Shown piece after piece: positions 1 to 7,010 of a stretch of DNA of 9,362 nt. How positions within the stretch are numbered: the first letter of the stretch is position 1; each line of letters starts with the position of its first letter. The stretch is from NCBI GenBank assembly GCA_014796735.1, contig JAAVIG010000015.1, positions 1 through 9,362 on the forward strand, written 5' to 3'. The notes beneath the pieces were generated by a model. The model was not told the origin of the DNA. It ran no database searches and saw only the letters and a program-made list of their open reading frames with translations. This DNA is from Oscillospiraceae bacterium (GTDB taxonomy: Bacteria; Bacillota; Clostridia; Oscillospirales; Ruminococcaceae). The position numbers were made by a program, and so were the translations under genes.

Positions 1-890
1 TCGGGACAGCCCACGTTTTCGATTATCCTGCTTTGATCCGCTTCATATACGGGATTGTTGATAAGCCAGTGCCAGAAATACGACCAATAATGAAATTCGC
101 CCCATTTAATGGTAAGCACCGCGTACAGACCGCTCTCGACCTTTTTTTTGACAAGCGGCTCGGGCACCTCCATGTCGTCGGGGATCGTTACCTGAGTTTC
201 ATATCCGTGAAGATCGCCCTCAAGAACACCGTGAATGGGATTGTTAAAGCCGAACATCCGTGAATCGGGCTTTATCTCGTAAAGTCTGCTGTTCTTTACA
301 AATTCGCTGACCACACTCACCGTGGCGTCCTCGGGATTATCGCCTATAAAGTGATAGGAGGCGACCGTAAACGGAGGCTGCCGAATTATTCTGACATTCA
401 AATCCCTGTTAAGTATCTCATCGTCACTTTCCCGCTCCTTTCCGCTTGTGTTTTCCTTTAAAGCCGTTTTGGAAAAGCTAAGCGAATCCGCAACCTCGGA
501 AAGCTCACTGTCCTCTAACATATCAAAGGGTTCATTTTCCGAGATACAGCTGTCAAGCCGCCGTGAAAAGGCTTTAAGTATGCCTCTTATCCTGTCCAAA
601 GAGGTTATCTCCCCGTCAAGCTCTTCAATGTTATCCCGCAAAATACTTAAAGCCTTCTGCCGATCGTTATCCCTTAAGATAACGTCGATCTGCTTTAAAG
701 GTATGCGAAGCTTTCTCAGAATGATTATCCGCCGAAGCCTGCCTACCGCGTTTTCATCGTATACCCTGTAAGCGTTGTCATCTTTTCGGATAGCTTCTAT
801 CAAGCCTAATTTTTCATAGTGCCTGAGCATTCTCGGAGTGACGTCGTACTTTTTTGATACTTGACCGATAGTAAGGTACTCCACGCGCAT
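1..890 (-). CDS. MerR-family transcriptional regulator with GyrI-like effector domain (C-terminus outside window)
   Basis: A DNA-binding regulator that probably senses a small molecule. The frame opens at ATG 888-890 (minus strand) behind a strong Shine-Dalgarno site (GGAAGGAG, about 893-900). It runs to the window edge without a stop, so about 296 residues are visible. Residues about 5-75 form a MerR winged-helix domain with the typical LTIGQVSKKYDVTPRMLRHYEKLGLI start, followed by YRVYDENAV and a basic helix. Residues about 75-110 look like the usual antiparallel coiled coil, and about 115-160 is an acidic linker. From about residue 165 a GyrI/AraC-effector-like domain follows, with FGFNNP, GYE.QVTIPDD and LYAVLTIKWGEFHYW, rich in aromatics suited to ligand binding. 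No Cys cluster typical of metal-sensing MerR proteins is seen. It is transcribed divergently from the glycosidase operon, and two MerR-type promoters lie upstream. Family call is firm; ligand and targets are unknown. Confidence 0.88.
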   Translation of the reverse strand, partial: MRVEYLTIGQVSKKYDVTPRMLRHYEKLGLIEAIRKDDNAYRVYDENAVGRLRRIIILRKLRIPLKQIDVILRDNDRQKALSILRDNIEELDGEITSLDRIRGILKAFSRRLDSCISENEPFDMLEDSELSEVADSLSFSKTALKENTSGKERESDDEILNRDLNVRIIRQPPFTVASYHFIGDNPEDATVSVVSEFVKNSRLYEIKPDSRMFGFNNPIHGVLEGDLHGYETQVTIPDDMEVPEPLVKKKVESGLYAVLTIKWGEFHYWSYFWHWLINNPVYEADQSRIIENVGCP

Positions 891-907
891 CTCTCCTTCC
901 CATGTCT

Positions 908-938
908 ATTATAAAGTATGACATCGTGTCAATGTCAA
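908..938 (-). promoter_or_regulatory. Proximal MerR-type promoter of the regulator gene, with operator dyad
   Basis: On the minus strand, -35 TTGACA (933-938) and -10 TATAAT (908-913) are separated by 19 bp. Inside the spacer is the dyad TGACA-CGA-TGTCA (919-931). An overlong 19-bp spacer with a central dyad is the hallmark of promoters that MerR proteins activate by twisting DNA. This strongly suggests autoregulation. A start site near 901 would leave only about 10 nt of leader, which is the Shine-Dalgarno site itself. Confidence 0.72.
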
Positions 939-992
939 GAGGTAAAATCAAATTTTTTAAAAACTATTTCATGTGACGGATTTTCCGTATTT

Positions 993-1023
993 ATTATATA
1001 CCGTAACACTGTGTCAATGTCAA
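993..1023 (-). promoter_or_regulatory. Distal, second MerR-type promoter facing the regulator gene
   Basis: On the minus strand, -35 TTGACA (1018-1023) and -10 TATAAT (993-998) are again separated by exactly 19 bp. The spacer holds the imperfect dyad TGACA-CAG-TGTTA (1004-1016). It lies 85 bp upstream of the proximal copy in the same orientation. Both copies share the 17-bp direct repeat GTGTCAATGTCAAGAGG (926-942 and 1011-1027). Confidence 0.65.
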
Positions 1024-1056
1024 GAGGAAAATAAAAAAATTTCTTCATTTTTTTCA

Positions 1057-1085
1057 TTGACAAAGGCTCATAAATATTATAAAAT
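1057..1085 (+). promoter_or_regulatory. Promoter of the GH43-GH13-reductase operon
   Basis: -35 TTGACA (1057-1062), 17-bp spacer, -10 TAAAAT (1080-1085). It is the only good plus-strand sigma-70/sigma-A promoter before the first glycosidase gene and predicts a start near 1092. It is divergent from, and about 35 bp away from, the distal MerR-type promoter. Confidence 0.65.
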
Positions 1086-1089
1086 AATA

Positions 1090-1103
1090 TGAAAACGATA
1101 CCG
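1090..1103 (+). promoter_or_regulatory. Possible catabolite-responsive (cre-like) or LacI-type operator
   Basis: TGAAAACGATACCG sits at the predicted transcription start. It matches the Firmicute cre consensus TGWAANCGNTNWCA at all but two determined positions, both in the last three bases. Position just downstream of -10 fits repression by CcpA or another LacI-family protein. The match is imperfect, so this is a suggestion only. Confidence 0.3.
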
Positions 1104-1128
1104 CAAAAACGCTATGAAAGGAACCGAT

Positions 1129-2622
1129 ATGAAATACACAAACCCCGTTATAAGAGGATTTTATCCCGACCCCAGTATTTGCAGGGCAGGAGATTATTAC
1201 TACTTGGTCTGCAGCAGCTTTCAGTATTTTCCCGCTCTCCCTCTTTTCAGAAGTAAAAATCTGACCGATTGGGAGCAGATAGGTCACTGCATCACAAGAA
1301 AAAGTCAGCTTGATCTGAACGGCGTTGAACCCTCCGGAGGTATCTTCGCTCCCACCATACGCTATAACAGCGGCAGGTTTTACGTTGTTGTCACAAACAC
1401 AAGCGGCAGCGGAAATTTCTATGTATATACCGATGATATTATGGGTGAGTGGTCCGAGCCCGTTTCGGTGGTAAGAGGCGGTATTGACCCATCTCTGCTG
1501 TTCGAGGACGGAAAGACTTATTTTATGAGCAACGGCGAGGACGATTTCGGCGAAAACGGTATTTCGCTTTGCGAGATCGATATAGATACGGGAAAGGTAC
1601 TGACCCCCGCAAAATGTATTTGTAAGGGCACGGGCGGACGCTTTATCGAAGCTCCCCACCTTTATCATATAGGCGATTATTATTACCTTCTGGCGGCGGA
1701 AGGCGGCACCGAGTACGGACACACCGAGTGTATGTTCAGAAGCAGGGAGCCTTACGGTCCCTACGAAAGCTGCCCCCATAATCCCATACTGACCAACCGA
1801 AATTTAGGCGGTTATATCGCTCAGGGCGCCGGTCACGCGGATATTATCGAGGACGAAAACGGGCAGTGGTGGATGGTGAACCTTGCGTTCAGACAGATAC
1901 ACATGTGGAGACAGTTCCATCATCTGGGCAGAGAGGTTTTCTTGGAGCCGATCTACTGGACGGAGGACGGCTGGCTTAAGGTAGGTACTGACGGCACAAG
2001 CCGTCTGGGCTACGAGGTGAACGAAAAAGGCTGCACCGTCTGCGATCCCGACGAGTATCCCGCCGAAAAGTGGAGAGTAAGGCCCGAAACCGCTTGCTAT
2101 ATAAGACGCCCGGATTACAGCAATTACCGTTTTGAAAATAACGATATTTATCTTTCGGGTACGGAAGAAAGGCTCAGCAGCAGAGGAAACGTTACTTTTG
2201 CGGGCGACAGGCAAAGAGAGTTTGTCTGCACCGCCGAAACGGATATTGACATAAATACACTGGGCGAAAATACCCGCTGCGGACTTACCGCATACATGAA
2301 CGAAAGCAGCCATTATGACCTTATTGTGGAAAAAGCGCCCGAGGGCTGTACCGTTAAGGGAATAGTCACTATAGGCTGGGCGGAGTTAAAAATGGGCGAG
2401 ATCGATGTAAAGGGAGATACCGTTTCTCTGAAAATATCCGCCGAAGCACAAAGCTATCGGCTTCAAGCCTTAAATTCGCAGGGCGAATGGCAGGTATTGG
2501 CGGCGATGGAGTCAAAATATATAAGCACCGAGGTGTGCGAGGGCTTCACGGGAGTAATTATCGGAATTTTCTGTGAGGACAGCGGAGAAAACATAAAACC
2601 CGTTAAATTTACCTTAAAATAA
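1129..2622 (+). CDS. Glycoside hydrolase family 43 (beta-xylosidase / alpha-L-arabinofuranosidase type)
   Basis: Probably removes xylose or arabinose from xylo-oligosaccharides or arabinoxylan fragments in the cytoplasm; there is no signal peptide. An in-frame ATG at 1114 exists, but the Shine-Dalgarno AAAGGA (1117-1122) lies inside that extension and 6 nt before ATG 1129, and GH43 enzymes commonly begin near KYTNPVIRGFYPDPS, so 1129 is chosen (497 residues). The five-bladed propeller spans about residues 1-285. Catalytic residues by motif are Asp14 (FYPDPS, base), Asp120 (GGIDPS, pKa modulator) and Glu174 (RFIEAPH, acid), with His236 (GAGHAD) as the usual metal-site His. The remaining 200 residues form a beta-sandwich of the GH43 C2/DUF1349 kind. 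It resembles subfamily 11/12 proteins. First gene of an operon; the next starts 41 bp on. Family certain, substrate inferred. Confidence 0.9.
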   Translation: MKYTNPVIRGFYPDPSICRAGDYYYLVCSSFQYFPALPLFRSKNLTDWEQIGHCITRKSQLDLNGVEPSGGIFAPTIRYNSGRFYVVVTNTSGSGNFYVYTDDIMGEWSEPVSVVRGGIDPSLLFEDGKTYFMSNGEDDFGENGISLCEIDIDTGKVLTPAKCICKGTGGRFIEAPHLYHIGDYYYLLAAEGGTEYGHTECMFRSREPYGPYESCPHNPILTNRNLGGYIAQGAGHADIIEDENGQWWMVNLAFRQIHMWRQFHHLGREVFLEPIYWTEDGWLKVGTDGTSRLGYEVNEKGCTVCDPDEYPAEKWRVRPETACYIRRPDYSNYRFENNDIYLSGTEERLSSRGNVTFAGDRQREFVCTAETDIDINTLGENTRCGLTAYMNESSHYDLIVEKAPEGCTVKGIVTIGWAELKMGEIDVKGDTVSLKISAEAQSYRLQALNSQGEWQVLAAMESKYISTEVCEGFTGVIIGIFCEDSGENIKPVKFTLK

Positions 2623-2663
2623 AAAATTAAACTTTACGGCTTAATAAGAAAGGTGGTTTTAAA

Positions 2664-4202
2664 ATGGCAAAATGGCTTGACAACGCAATTTTCTATCAGA
2701 TCTATCCTCAATCCTTCTTCGACACCAACGGCGACGGTATCGGCGATATCCGGGGCATCATCTCCAAGCTCGATTACATCAAGGATATTGGCTTTAACGC
2801 GCTGTGGCTTAATCCCTGCTTTGTATCTCCTTTCGGCGACGCGGGTTACGATGTGTCGGATTACTGCACGGTAGCTCCCCGTTACGGCACCAACGAGGAC
2901 CTGAAGCAGCTTTTTGAGGAGCTGCACAAAAGAGATATGCACATTTTGCTGGACTTAGTCCCGGGGCATACCTCGGTGGAGCACAAGTGGTTCAAGGAGT
3001 CAATGAAAGCGGACAGAAACGAGTTTACCGACCGCTACGTCTGGACGGACAGCATATGGGAAGGCCCTGAGGGAATGAACAATATCAGGGGCATTTCCGA
3101 ACGTGACGGCTGCTGCGGAGTTAACTTTTTTTCTCATCAGCCCGCTTTGAATTACGGCTACTACAAAGTAACCAGACCTTGGCAGATGTCCCCCGACGAC
3201 CCCGGCCCCACCGCCACCTTAAACGCAATGATGGATATTATGAGATTCTGGCTCAGCATGGGCTGCGACGGCTTCCGTGTTGATATGGCGGGCTCTCTTG
3301 TTAAAAACGATGAGGACGGAAAGGGCACGATTGCGCTGTGGAAAAAAGTAAGGGCTTTTCTTGACGAGGAGTTCCCCGAGGCGGCAATGGTCTCGGAATG
3401 GGGAGAACCCGACAAATCCTTGGAGGGCGGTTTTCATATGGATTTCCTGCTGCATTTCGGGCCATCTCATTATAATGACCTGTTCCGCTGCGAACACCCG
3501 TATTTCGGTAAAGAGGGCAAGGGAAACGCCGCCGAATTTGTGAGCCGTTATGTGAAAAACTACGAAAAATCGGGCGGCAAGGGACTTATCTGTATTCCCT
3601 CAAGCAATCACGATATGGACAGAATTTCCAGAAATTTTGACATTGAGGAGTTAAAAATATGCTTTGGCTTCCTTCTTTCAATGCCCGGCGCGCCCTTTGT
3701 TTACTACGGCGATGAAATAGGAATGAAATATCTTGAAAACATAAAGTCGGTTGAGGGCGGTTACGGAAGAACGGGCTCCCGCTCGCCCATGCAGTGGGAC
3801 AATACCGCAAATGCGGGCTTCAGCTCCGCCGCTCCCGAAAAGCTTTATATCCAAATCGACCCCGATAAAGACAGACCCACAGCTCAGAAAGCACTTGCCG
3901 ATGAAAGCTCGCTTCTGAACGAGATCAAAAAGCTTATAGAGATAAGACAGGCTAATCCCGCTTTGCAAAGCAACGGTAAAATAAGATTTGTTTACGCCGA
4001 GGAAAACGCTTACCCGCTTGCGTTTATAAGAAGCCTTGACGGTGAGGAAATCTTAGTGGTGATAAATCCCGCCGACCGCGAGTGCGGATTTGACCTTGAC
4101 GTGACTGCCGATAAGGTGCTTTATCAAAGAGGTAAGGTAACAGCCGAAAACGGAAAGGTTACGGCGGCAGCTCAAAGCGCAGCGTATATCAAGCTTAAAT
4201 GA
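2664..4202 (+). CDS. GH13 (alpha-amylase family) cytoplasmic glycosidase, probable alpha-glucosidase
   Basis: Probably hydrolyses short imported alpha-gluco-oligosaccharides. 512 residues, start at ATG 2664 behind AAAGGTGG, no signal peptide. Domain A is a (beta/alpha)8 barrel (about 1-415) with the calcium-type loop DTNGDGIGD (20-28). GH13 region I is LLDLVPGH (Asp97, His102), region II is DGFRVDMA (Arg205, nucleophile Asp207), region III is VSEWG (acid Glu245) and region IV is SSNHDMD (His316, Asp317). FVYYGDEIGM (345-354) is the usual late barrel motif. A beta-sandwich domain C fills about 425-512. All three catalytic carboxylates are present, so it should be active. In region I the common Asn before His is Gly101. 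The GRTGSRSPMQWD segment (368-379) is typical of oligo-1,6-glucosidase or trehalose-type relatives, but the precise specificity cannot be read from sequence. Confidence 0.88.
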   Translation: MAKWLDNAIFYQIYPQSFFDTNGDGIGDIRGIISKLDYIKDIGFNALWLNPCFVSPFGDAGYDVSDYCTVAPRYGTNEDLKQLFEELHKRDMHILLDLVPGHTSVEHKWFKESMKADRNEFTDRYVWTDSIWEGPEGMNNIRGISERDGCCGVNFFSHQPALNYGYYKVTRPWQMSPDDPGPTATLNAMMDIMRFWLSMGCDGFRVDMAGSLVKNDEDGKGTIALWKKVRAFLDEEFPEAAMVSEWGEPDKSLEGGFHMDFLLHFGPSHYNDLFRCEHPYFGKEGKGNAAEFVSRYVKNYEKSGGKGLICIPSSNHDMDRISRNFDIEELKICFGFLLSMPGAPFVYYGDEIGMKYLENIKSVEGGYGRTGSRSPMQWDNTANAGFSSAAPEKLYIQIDPDKDRPTAQKALADESSLLNEIKKLIEIRQANPALQSNGKIRFVYAEENAYPLAFIRSLDGEEILVVINPADRECGFDLDVTADKVLYQRGKVTAENGKVTAAAQSAAYIKLK

Positions 4203-4229
4203 ATACAATAACAGAAAGGACTTAATAAT

Positions 4230-5330
4230 ATGATTTACAAACCCTTTAAAGACTTATCCCTTTCCTGCCTCGGTATGGGCAATATGCGTCTTCCCACCCG
4301 CCCCGACCTTGAGGGCAACCCCATAGACCGCGAGGGCGCGGGAAAAATGTTGGATCACGCCATGAAAAGCGGTGTAAATTACTACGATACCGCCTATGTT
4401 TACAACAGCGGAGATTCCGAGAAATTCTTGGGTGAAACTATCACAAAGTACCCGAGAGAAAGCTATTATCTTGCCACAAAATTCCATATCATGTCAAATC
4501 CCGACTACAAGGCGGTTTTTGAGGAACAGCTCAAACGCCTGAATACCGATTACATTGATTTTTATCTTGTTCACGCGATAATGGATAACAGCGCGCAAAA
4601 ATATATCGACAGCGGCTGCATAGAGTACTTCAACGAGCTGAGAAAACAGGGCAAGATACGCTATCTCGGCTTCTCCAACCATTCAAGCCCCGAAACGCTG
4701 AAAATGTTCATAAAGCAGAACGATTGGGATTTTGTACAGTTACAGCTTAACTACTACGATTGGGAGTACGGCAGCGCGAAAAAAGAGTATGAGATCGTTG
4801 CGGAAAGCGGTCTCCCCGTTATCGTAATGGAGCCTGTAAGAGGAGGCAAGTTAGCAAGCCTTACCGATGACGCAAACAAGCTGTTGAAGGACGCTCACCC
4901 CGATTGGTCAATACCTTCATGGGCGTTCAGGTGGCTGAGAACCCTTCCCAACGTTCAGGTAGTGCTCAGCGGTATGTCAAATATGGAACAGATAATCGAC
5001 AATATAAACACCTTCTCCGACGAAAACACCCTTTCCGAAGCCGATACCGAGCTTTTGTTCAAGGCAAGGGATATGTTCAGAAATCAGATTCAGGTGCCTT
5101 GCACCGCCTGCCGCTACTGCTGTGACGAGTGCCCCAAAAAGATTGATATACCCGATGTTCTTTCAGCATACAACGATTATAAGCTGAGCGGCGACTGGGC
5201 GCTGGACAGACTGAAACATTCCGATAAGGCGGGGCCTAAGGATTGCATTGGGTGTAAGAAGTGTACGGGGCATTGTCCGCAGAGCATTGATGTTCCGAAG
5301 ATTATGGAGGAGCTTAAGGAAAAGCTTTAA
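4230..5330 (+). CDS. Aldo/keto reductase with C-terminal 2x[4Fe-4S] ferredoxin domain
   Basis: A predicted NAD(P)H- and ferredoxin-linked oxidoreductase of the COG1453 type. 366 residues; AAAGGA precedes ATG 4230. The AKR barrel (about 1-280) carries the tetrad Asp53, Tyr58 (DTAYVY), Lys84 (ATKFH) and His115 (YLVHA). FSNHS (148-152) and the nucleotide-binding EPVRGGKL (201-208) and LSGMSNMEQ (246-254) motifs follow. The C-terminal 75 residues hold two cluster motifs: C291-x2-C294-x2-C297-x3-C301-P and C339-x2-C342-x2-C345-x3-C349-P. All eight cysteines are present, so two cubane clusters are expected and the enzyme should be oxygen-sensitive and cytoplasmic. It starts 27 bp after the GH13 gene, so the same operon is likely. 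Substrate unknown; it could reduce a sugar-derived aldehyde or ketone. From about 5225 the codon choice changes relative to the rest of the gene. Confidence 0.88.
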   Translation: MIYKPFKDLSLSCLGMGNMRLPTRPDLEGNPIDREGAGKMLDHAMKSGVNYYDTAYVYNSGDSEKFLGETITKYPRESYYLATKFHIMSNPDYKAVFEEQLKRLNTDYIDFYLVHAIMDNSAQKYIDSGCIEYFNELRKQGKIRYLGFSNHSSPETLKMFIKQNDWDFVQLQLNYYDWEYGSAKKEYEIVAESGLPVIVMEPVRGGKLASLTDDANKLLKDAHPDWSIPSWAFRWLRTLPNVQVVLSGMSNMEQIIDNINTFSDENTLSEADTELLFKARDMFRNQIQVPCTACRYCCDECPKKIDIPDVLSAYNDYKLSGDWALDRLKHSDKAGPKDCIGCKKCTGHCPQSIDVPKIMEELKEKL

Positions 5331-5352
5331 ATATTGACAATAAGGAGGTATT

Positions 5353-5577
5353 ATGAGTACAAGAGAAAAAGCCTTATATATTTTCAATCGGCTTACAGAT
5401 GAGCAGTTAGCGGCATTTGTGACATTATTCAGCGGAGAGCGTTTCATCTTGGAGGAAGCTCCCGATAGCTGGGATCGGGCAATGATCGCAGACAGCAGAG
5501 AGGATAACTCGGAGGTTATGCCGTTTAATGATTTTGTAAAGGAGCTTGGATTTAATCCCGATGAATTACGAAATTAA
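5353..5577 (+). CDS. Probable type II antitoxin partner of the downstream RelE-like toxin
   Basis: A 74-residue acidic protein with a near-perfect Shine-Dalgarno AAGGAGGT (5342-5349) close to its ATG. The N-terminal half (STREKALYIFNRLTDEQLAAF) reads as amphipathic helices. The C-terminal part, about 45-74, is acidic and probably extended (MPFNDFVKELGFNPDEL), as expected for an antitoxin tail that wraps its toxin. No clear ribbon-helix-helix or HTH DNA-binding domain is visible. The call rests mainly on size, acidity and a 17-bp overlap with a recognisable RelE/ParE-fold toxin. It follows the reductase by only 22 bp with no obvious promoter between, so it may be co-transcribed with the sugar operon. 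I do not recognise a named family. Confidence 0.68.
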   Translation: MSTREKALYIFNRLTDEQLAAFVTLFSGERFILEEAPDSWDRAMIADSREDNSEVMPFNDFVKELGFNPDELRN

Positions 5578-5818
5578 CATCAGAAAAAAGGCTATGAAGT
5601 TTATCCAAAAACAGGAAATGAAACAGCAACGAAGAATAATCACGGCTATTTACAAGCTTCCGTCGGAGGGTGATGTCAAGAAAATGAAGGGAGAAGATAA
5701 TCTGTATAGGCTTCGTGTCGGTGATTATCGTGTTTTGTTTGAAATGCTCCCACAAGATAAAACATTAATTCTTATTGACGTAACACATGCTGACAACAGG
5801 GGTCAAGTATACAAATAA
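5561..5818 (+). CDS. RelE/ParE-superfamily toxin
   Basis: A basic 85-residue protein expected to act as a ribosome-dependent mRNA endonuclease or related growth inhibitor. ATG 5561 is preferred. An in-frame TTG at 5546 directly abuts the AAGGAG at 5539-5544 and is too close for normal initiation; the ATG is 16 nt away, which is long, so translation is probably coupled to the antitoxin, whose stop lies 17 bp inside this gene. Hallmarks are an N-terminal basic helix pair (IRKKAMKFIQKQEMKQQRR), the core strand DNLYRLRVGDYRVLFE (47-61) with Arg50, Arg52 and Arg57, and the C-terminal RGQVYK tail with Arg80 and Tyr84. These are the positions where RelE proteins keep catalytic Arg and Tyr. Family fold is convincing; the exact activity is inferred. 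It ends 9 bp before a terminator stem. Confidence 0.85.
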   Translation: MNYEINIRKKAMKFIQKQEMKQQRRIITAIYKLPSEGDVKKMKGEDNLYRLRVGDYRVLFEMLPQDKTLILIDVTHADNRGQVYK

Positions 5819-5827
5819 TATTTTAAA

Positions 5828-5865
5828 GCGGCACCGACTCAAAGCGCATTCGGTGCCGCCTTTTT
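5828..5865 (+). terminator. Rho-independent terminator after the toxin gene
   Basis: A perfect 10-bp GC-rich stem, GCGGCACCGA (5828-5837) with TCGGTGCCGC (5850-5859), 12-nt loop, followed by CTTTTT. It closes the plus-strand operon. It also lies just past the stop of the converging minus-strand SPFH gene; on that strand the tail is TTTAAAATA, so it may work weakly in both directions. Confidence 0.88.
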
Positions 5866-5881
5866 ATAATATTATCAAAAA

Positions 5882-6979
5882 TTACTTAGTATCCGTCAAA
5901 AGTGCCGAAAGCTCCGCTAAAAGCCCTTTCCCGCCGTTTACGTTTATCTCCGAAACATGCTCGCATATTCTCTCGATATATTCAAGCTCCTTTAATTTCC
6001 TCAAGGTTGCGTTTTCGTCCATAAGCTTGGCAGTATTAAGCAGAGAGCGTGTGGAAGCCACCTCCTCGCGGCGCGTGATAACGTTAGCCTGCGCTCTTTT
6101 CTCCGCCGCAAGCACCGAGTTCATTATTTCGCTTATCTCACCCGGCAGTATAATGTCCTTTATGCCCGCGCTGCTTATATCGATAAAGGAGCGAACGGTC
6201 TTTTCTCTCAGCGCGTTGATAACCTCTTCGGATATCTTGTCACGATTTTCCAGAATTTCGTCTGTCTTGTATTTGCTTACGTATTCGCGGAGGGTAAGCT
6301 GACACAGGCTGTACAGATATTCGTAAAGGTTCTGGGCAATGTCGGCAATTCTGCGGGCGTCCGTTACCTTGTAGGACATAATAAAGTTAAGCCTTAACGC
6401 CACCTTGTCCGCCGTTAAAATCTCCTGTCCCGTTACCGAAAGCTGTCTTGTTCTCATATCCTCATGCTCGGCGGTAACATTTACGTTTCCTTTCCAGAAA
6501 TAGTACTTGCCCGGCTCTAACATTCCCATATACTTGTTGTCAAAATAAAGCCTTGCCGTTTCGTGAGGGCCTACGTTTATTTCGGTGTACATTTTGTCGG
6601 GGATCTTTTCAACCACCGCCGAGGTAAAGGCGTAGGTCAGATCGGGATTATCGATATTTATCATGCGGAATTCGTGATTTCCGCCCTCTTTCCAAAAGCC
6701 GTATCTTCCCGCGGTGAAAACCTCTCTGAAATTGCCGTCAAGATAATGAAAGCAAATCTCGTTATCGGCTACTTCCACAAGAGTAAGCTTTTCCCTGCCC
6801 TCTCCCGTTGCCATAATGCTGTCAATAGTACAGCCAACTGGCACAAACGCCTGAAAAACGCTGACAGGCTCAATGCTTGAATCGCCGAAAACATGATACT
6901 TGCCCGTATCGAGTATCTTAACGAATTTCCCGTTTTTGTAAAGTATTCCTTTTTCTTTTCCGTCAATAATTACTTTCAT
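5882..6979 (-). CDS. SPFH/band 7 (slipin-like) protein with three N-terminal motif repeats
   Basis: 365 residues; start ATG 6977-6979 with AAGGGG upstream. Residues about 130-305 form an SPFH/band 7 domain: RQLSVTGQEILTADKVALRLNFIMSYKVTD, then the Ala/Glu-rich helix around EISEIMNSVLAAEKRAQANVITRREE and a C-terminal helical part typical of slipins. Such proteins form membrane-associated or soluble oligomeric scaffolds and often pair with a protease, but none is encoded next door. There is no N-terminal transmembrane segment or signal peptide, unlike classical stomatins. The N-terminal region repeats a short motif three times: LYKNGKFVKILDTGKYHVF (13-31), HYLDGNFREVFTAGRYGFW (78-96) and LYFDNKYMGMLEPGKYYFW (144-162). 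The gene stands alone, convergent with the toxin-antitoxin module. The domain call is good; the cellular job is unknown. Confidence 0.85.
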   Translation of the reverse strand: MKVIIDGKEKGILYKNGKFVKILDTGKYHVFGDSSIEPVSVFQAFVPVGCTIDSIMATGEGREKLTLVEVADNEICFHYLDGNFREVFTAGRYGFWKEGGNHEFRMINIDNPDLTYAFTSAVVEKIPDKMYTEINVGPHETARLYFDNKYMGMLEPGKYYFWKGNVNVTAEHEDMRTRQLSVTGQEILTADKVALRLNFIMSYKVTDARRIADIAQNLYEYLYSLCQLTLREYVSKYKTDEILENRDKISEEVINALREKTVRSFIDISSAGIKDIILPGEISEIMNSVLAAEKRAQANVITRREEVASTRSLLNTAKLMDENATLRKLKELEYIERICEHVSEINVNGGKGLLAELSALLTDTK

Positions 6980-7004
6980 CCGATTTTCCCCTTAAAACGT
7001 CTTT

Positions 7005-7010
7005 ATTATA
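7005..7010 (-). promoter_or_regulatory. Possible -10 element before the SPFH gene
   Basis: TATAAT on the minus strand, 26 nt before the start codon. No convincing -35 is found 16-18 bp upstream (GCAAAA-like only). The gene may instead, or also, be read from the promoter near 7475-7503 with a leader of roughly 490 nt. Confidence 0.35.

Noticed and set aside
1114..1128. Five-codon N-terminal extension of the GH43 protein from ATG 1114
   Set aside because: No Shine-Dalgarno site before it; the good one lies inside it and serves ATG 1129, and the family normally starts near KYTNP.
1054..2313. Long open frames on the minus strand opposite the GH43 gene
   Set aside because: Shadows of the GH43 coding strand; no ribosome-binding sites and no domain features.
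5546..5560. TTG start for the toxin
   Set aside because: It abuts the AAGGAG directly; ATG 5561 gives the standard RelE-like N-terminus.
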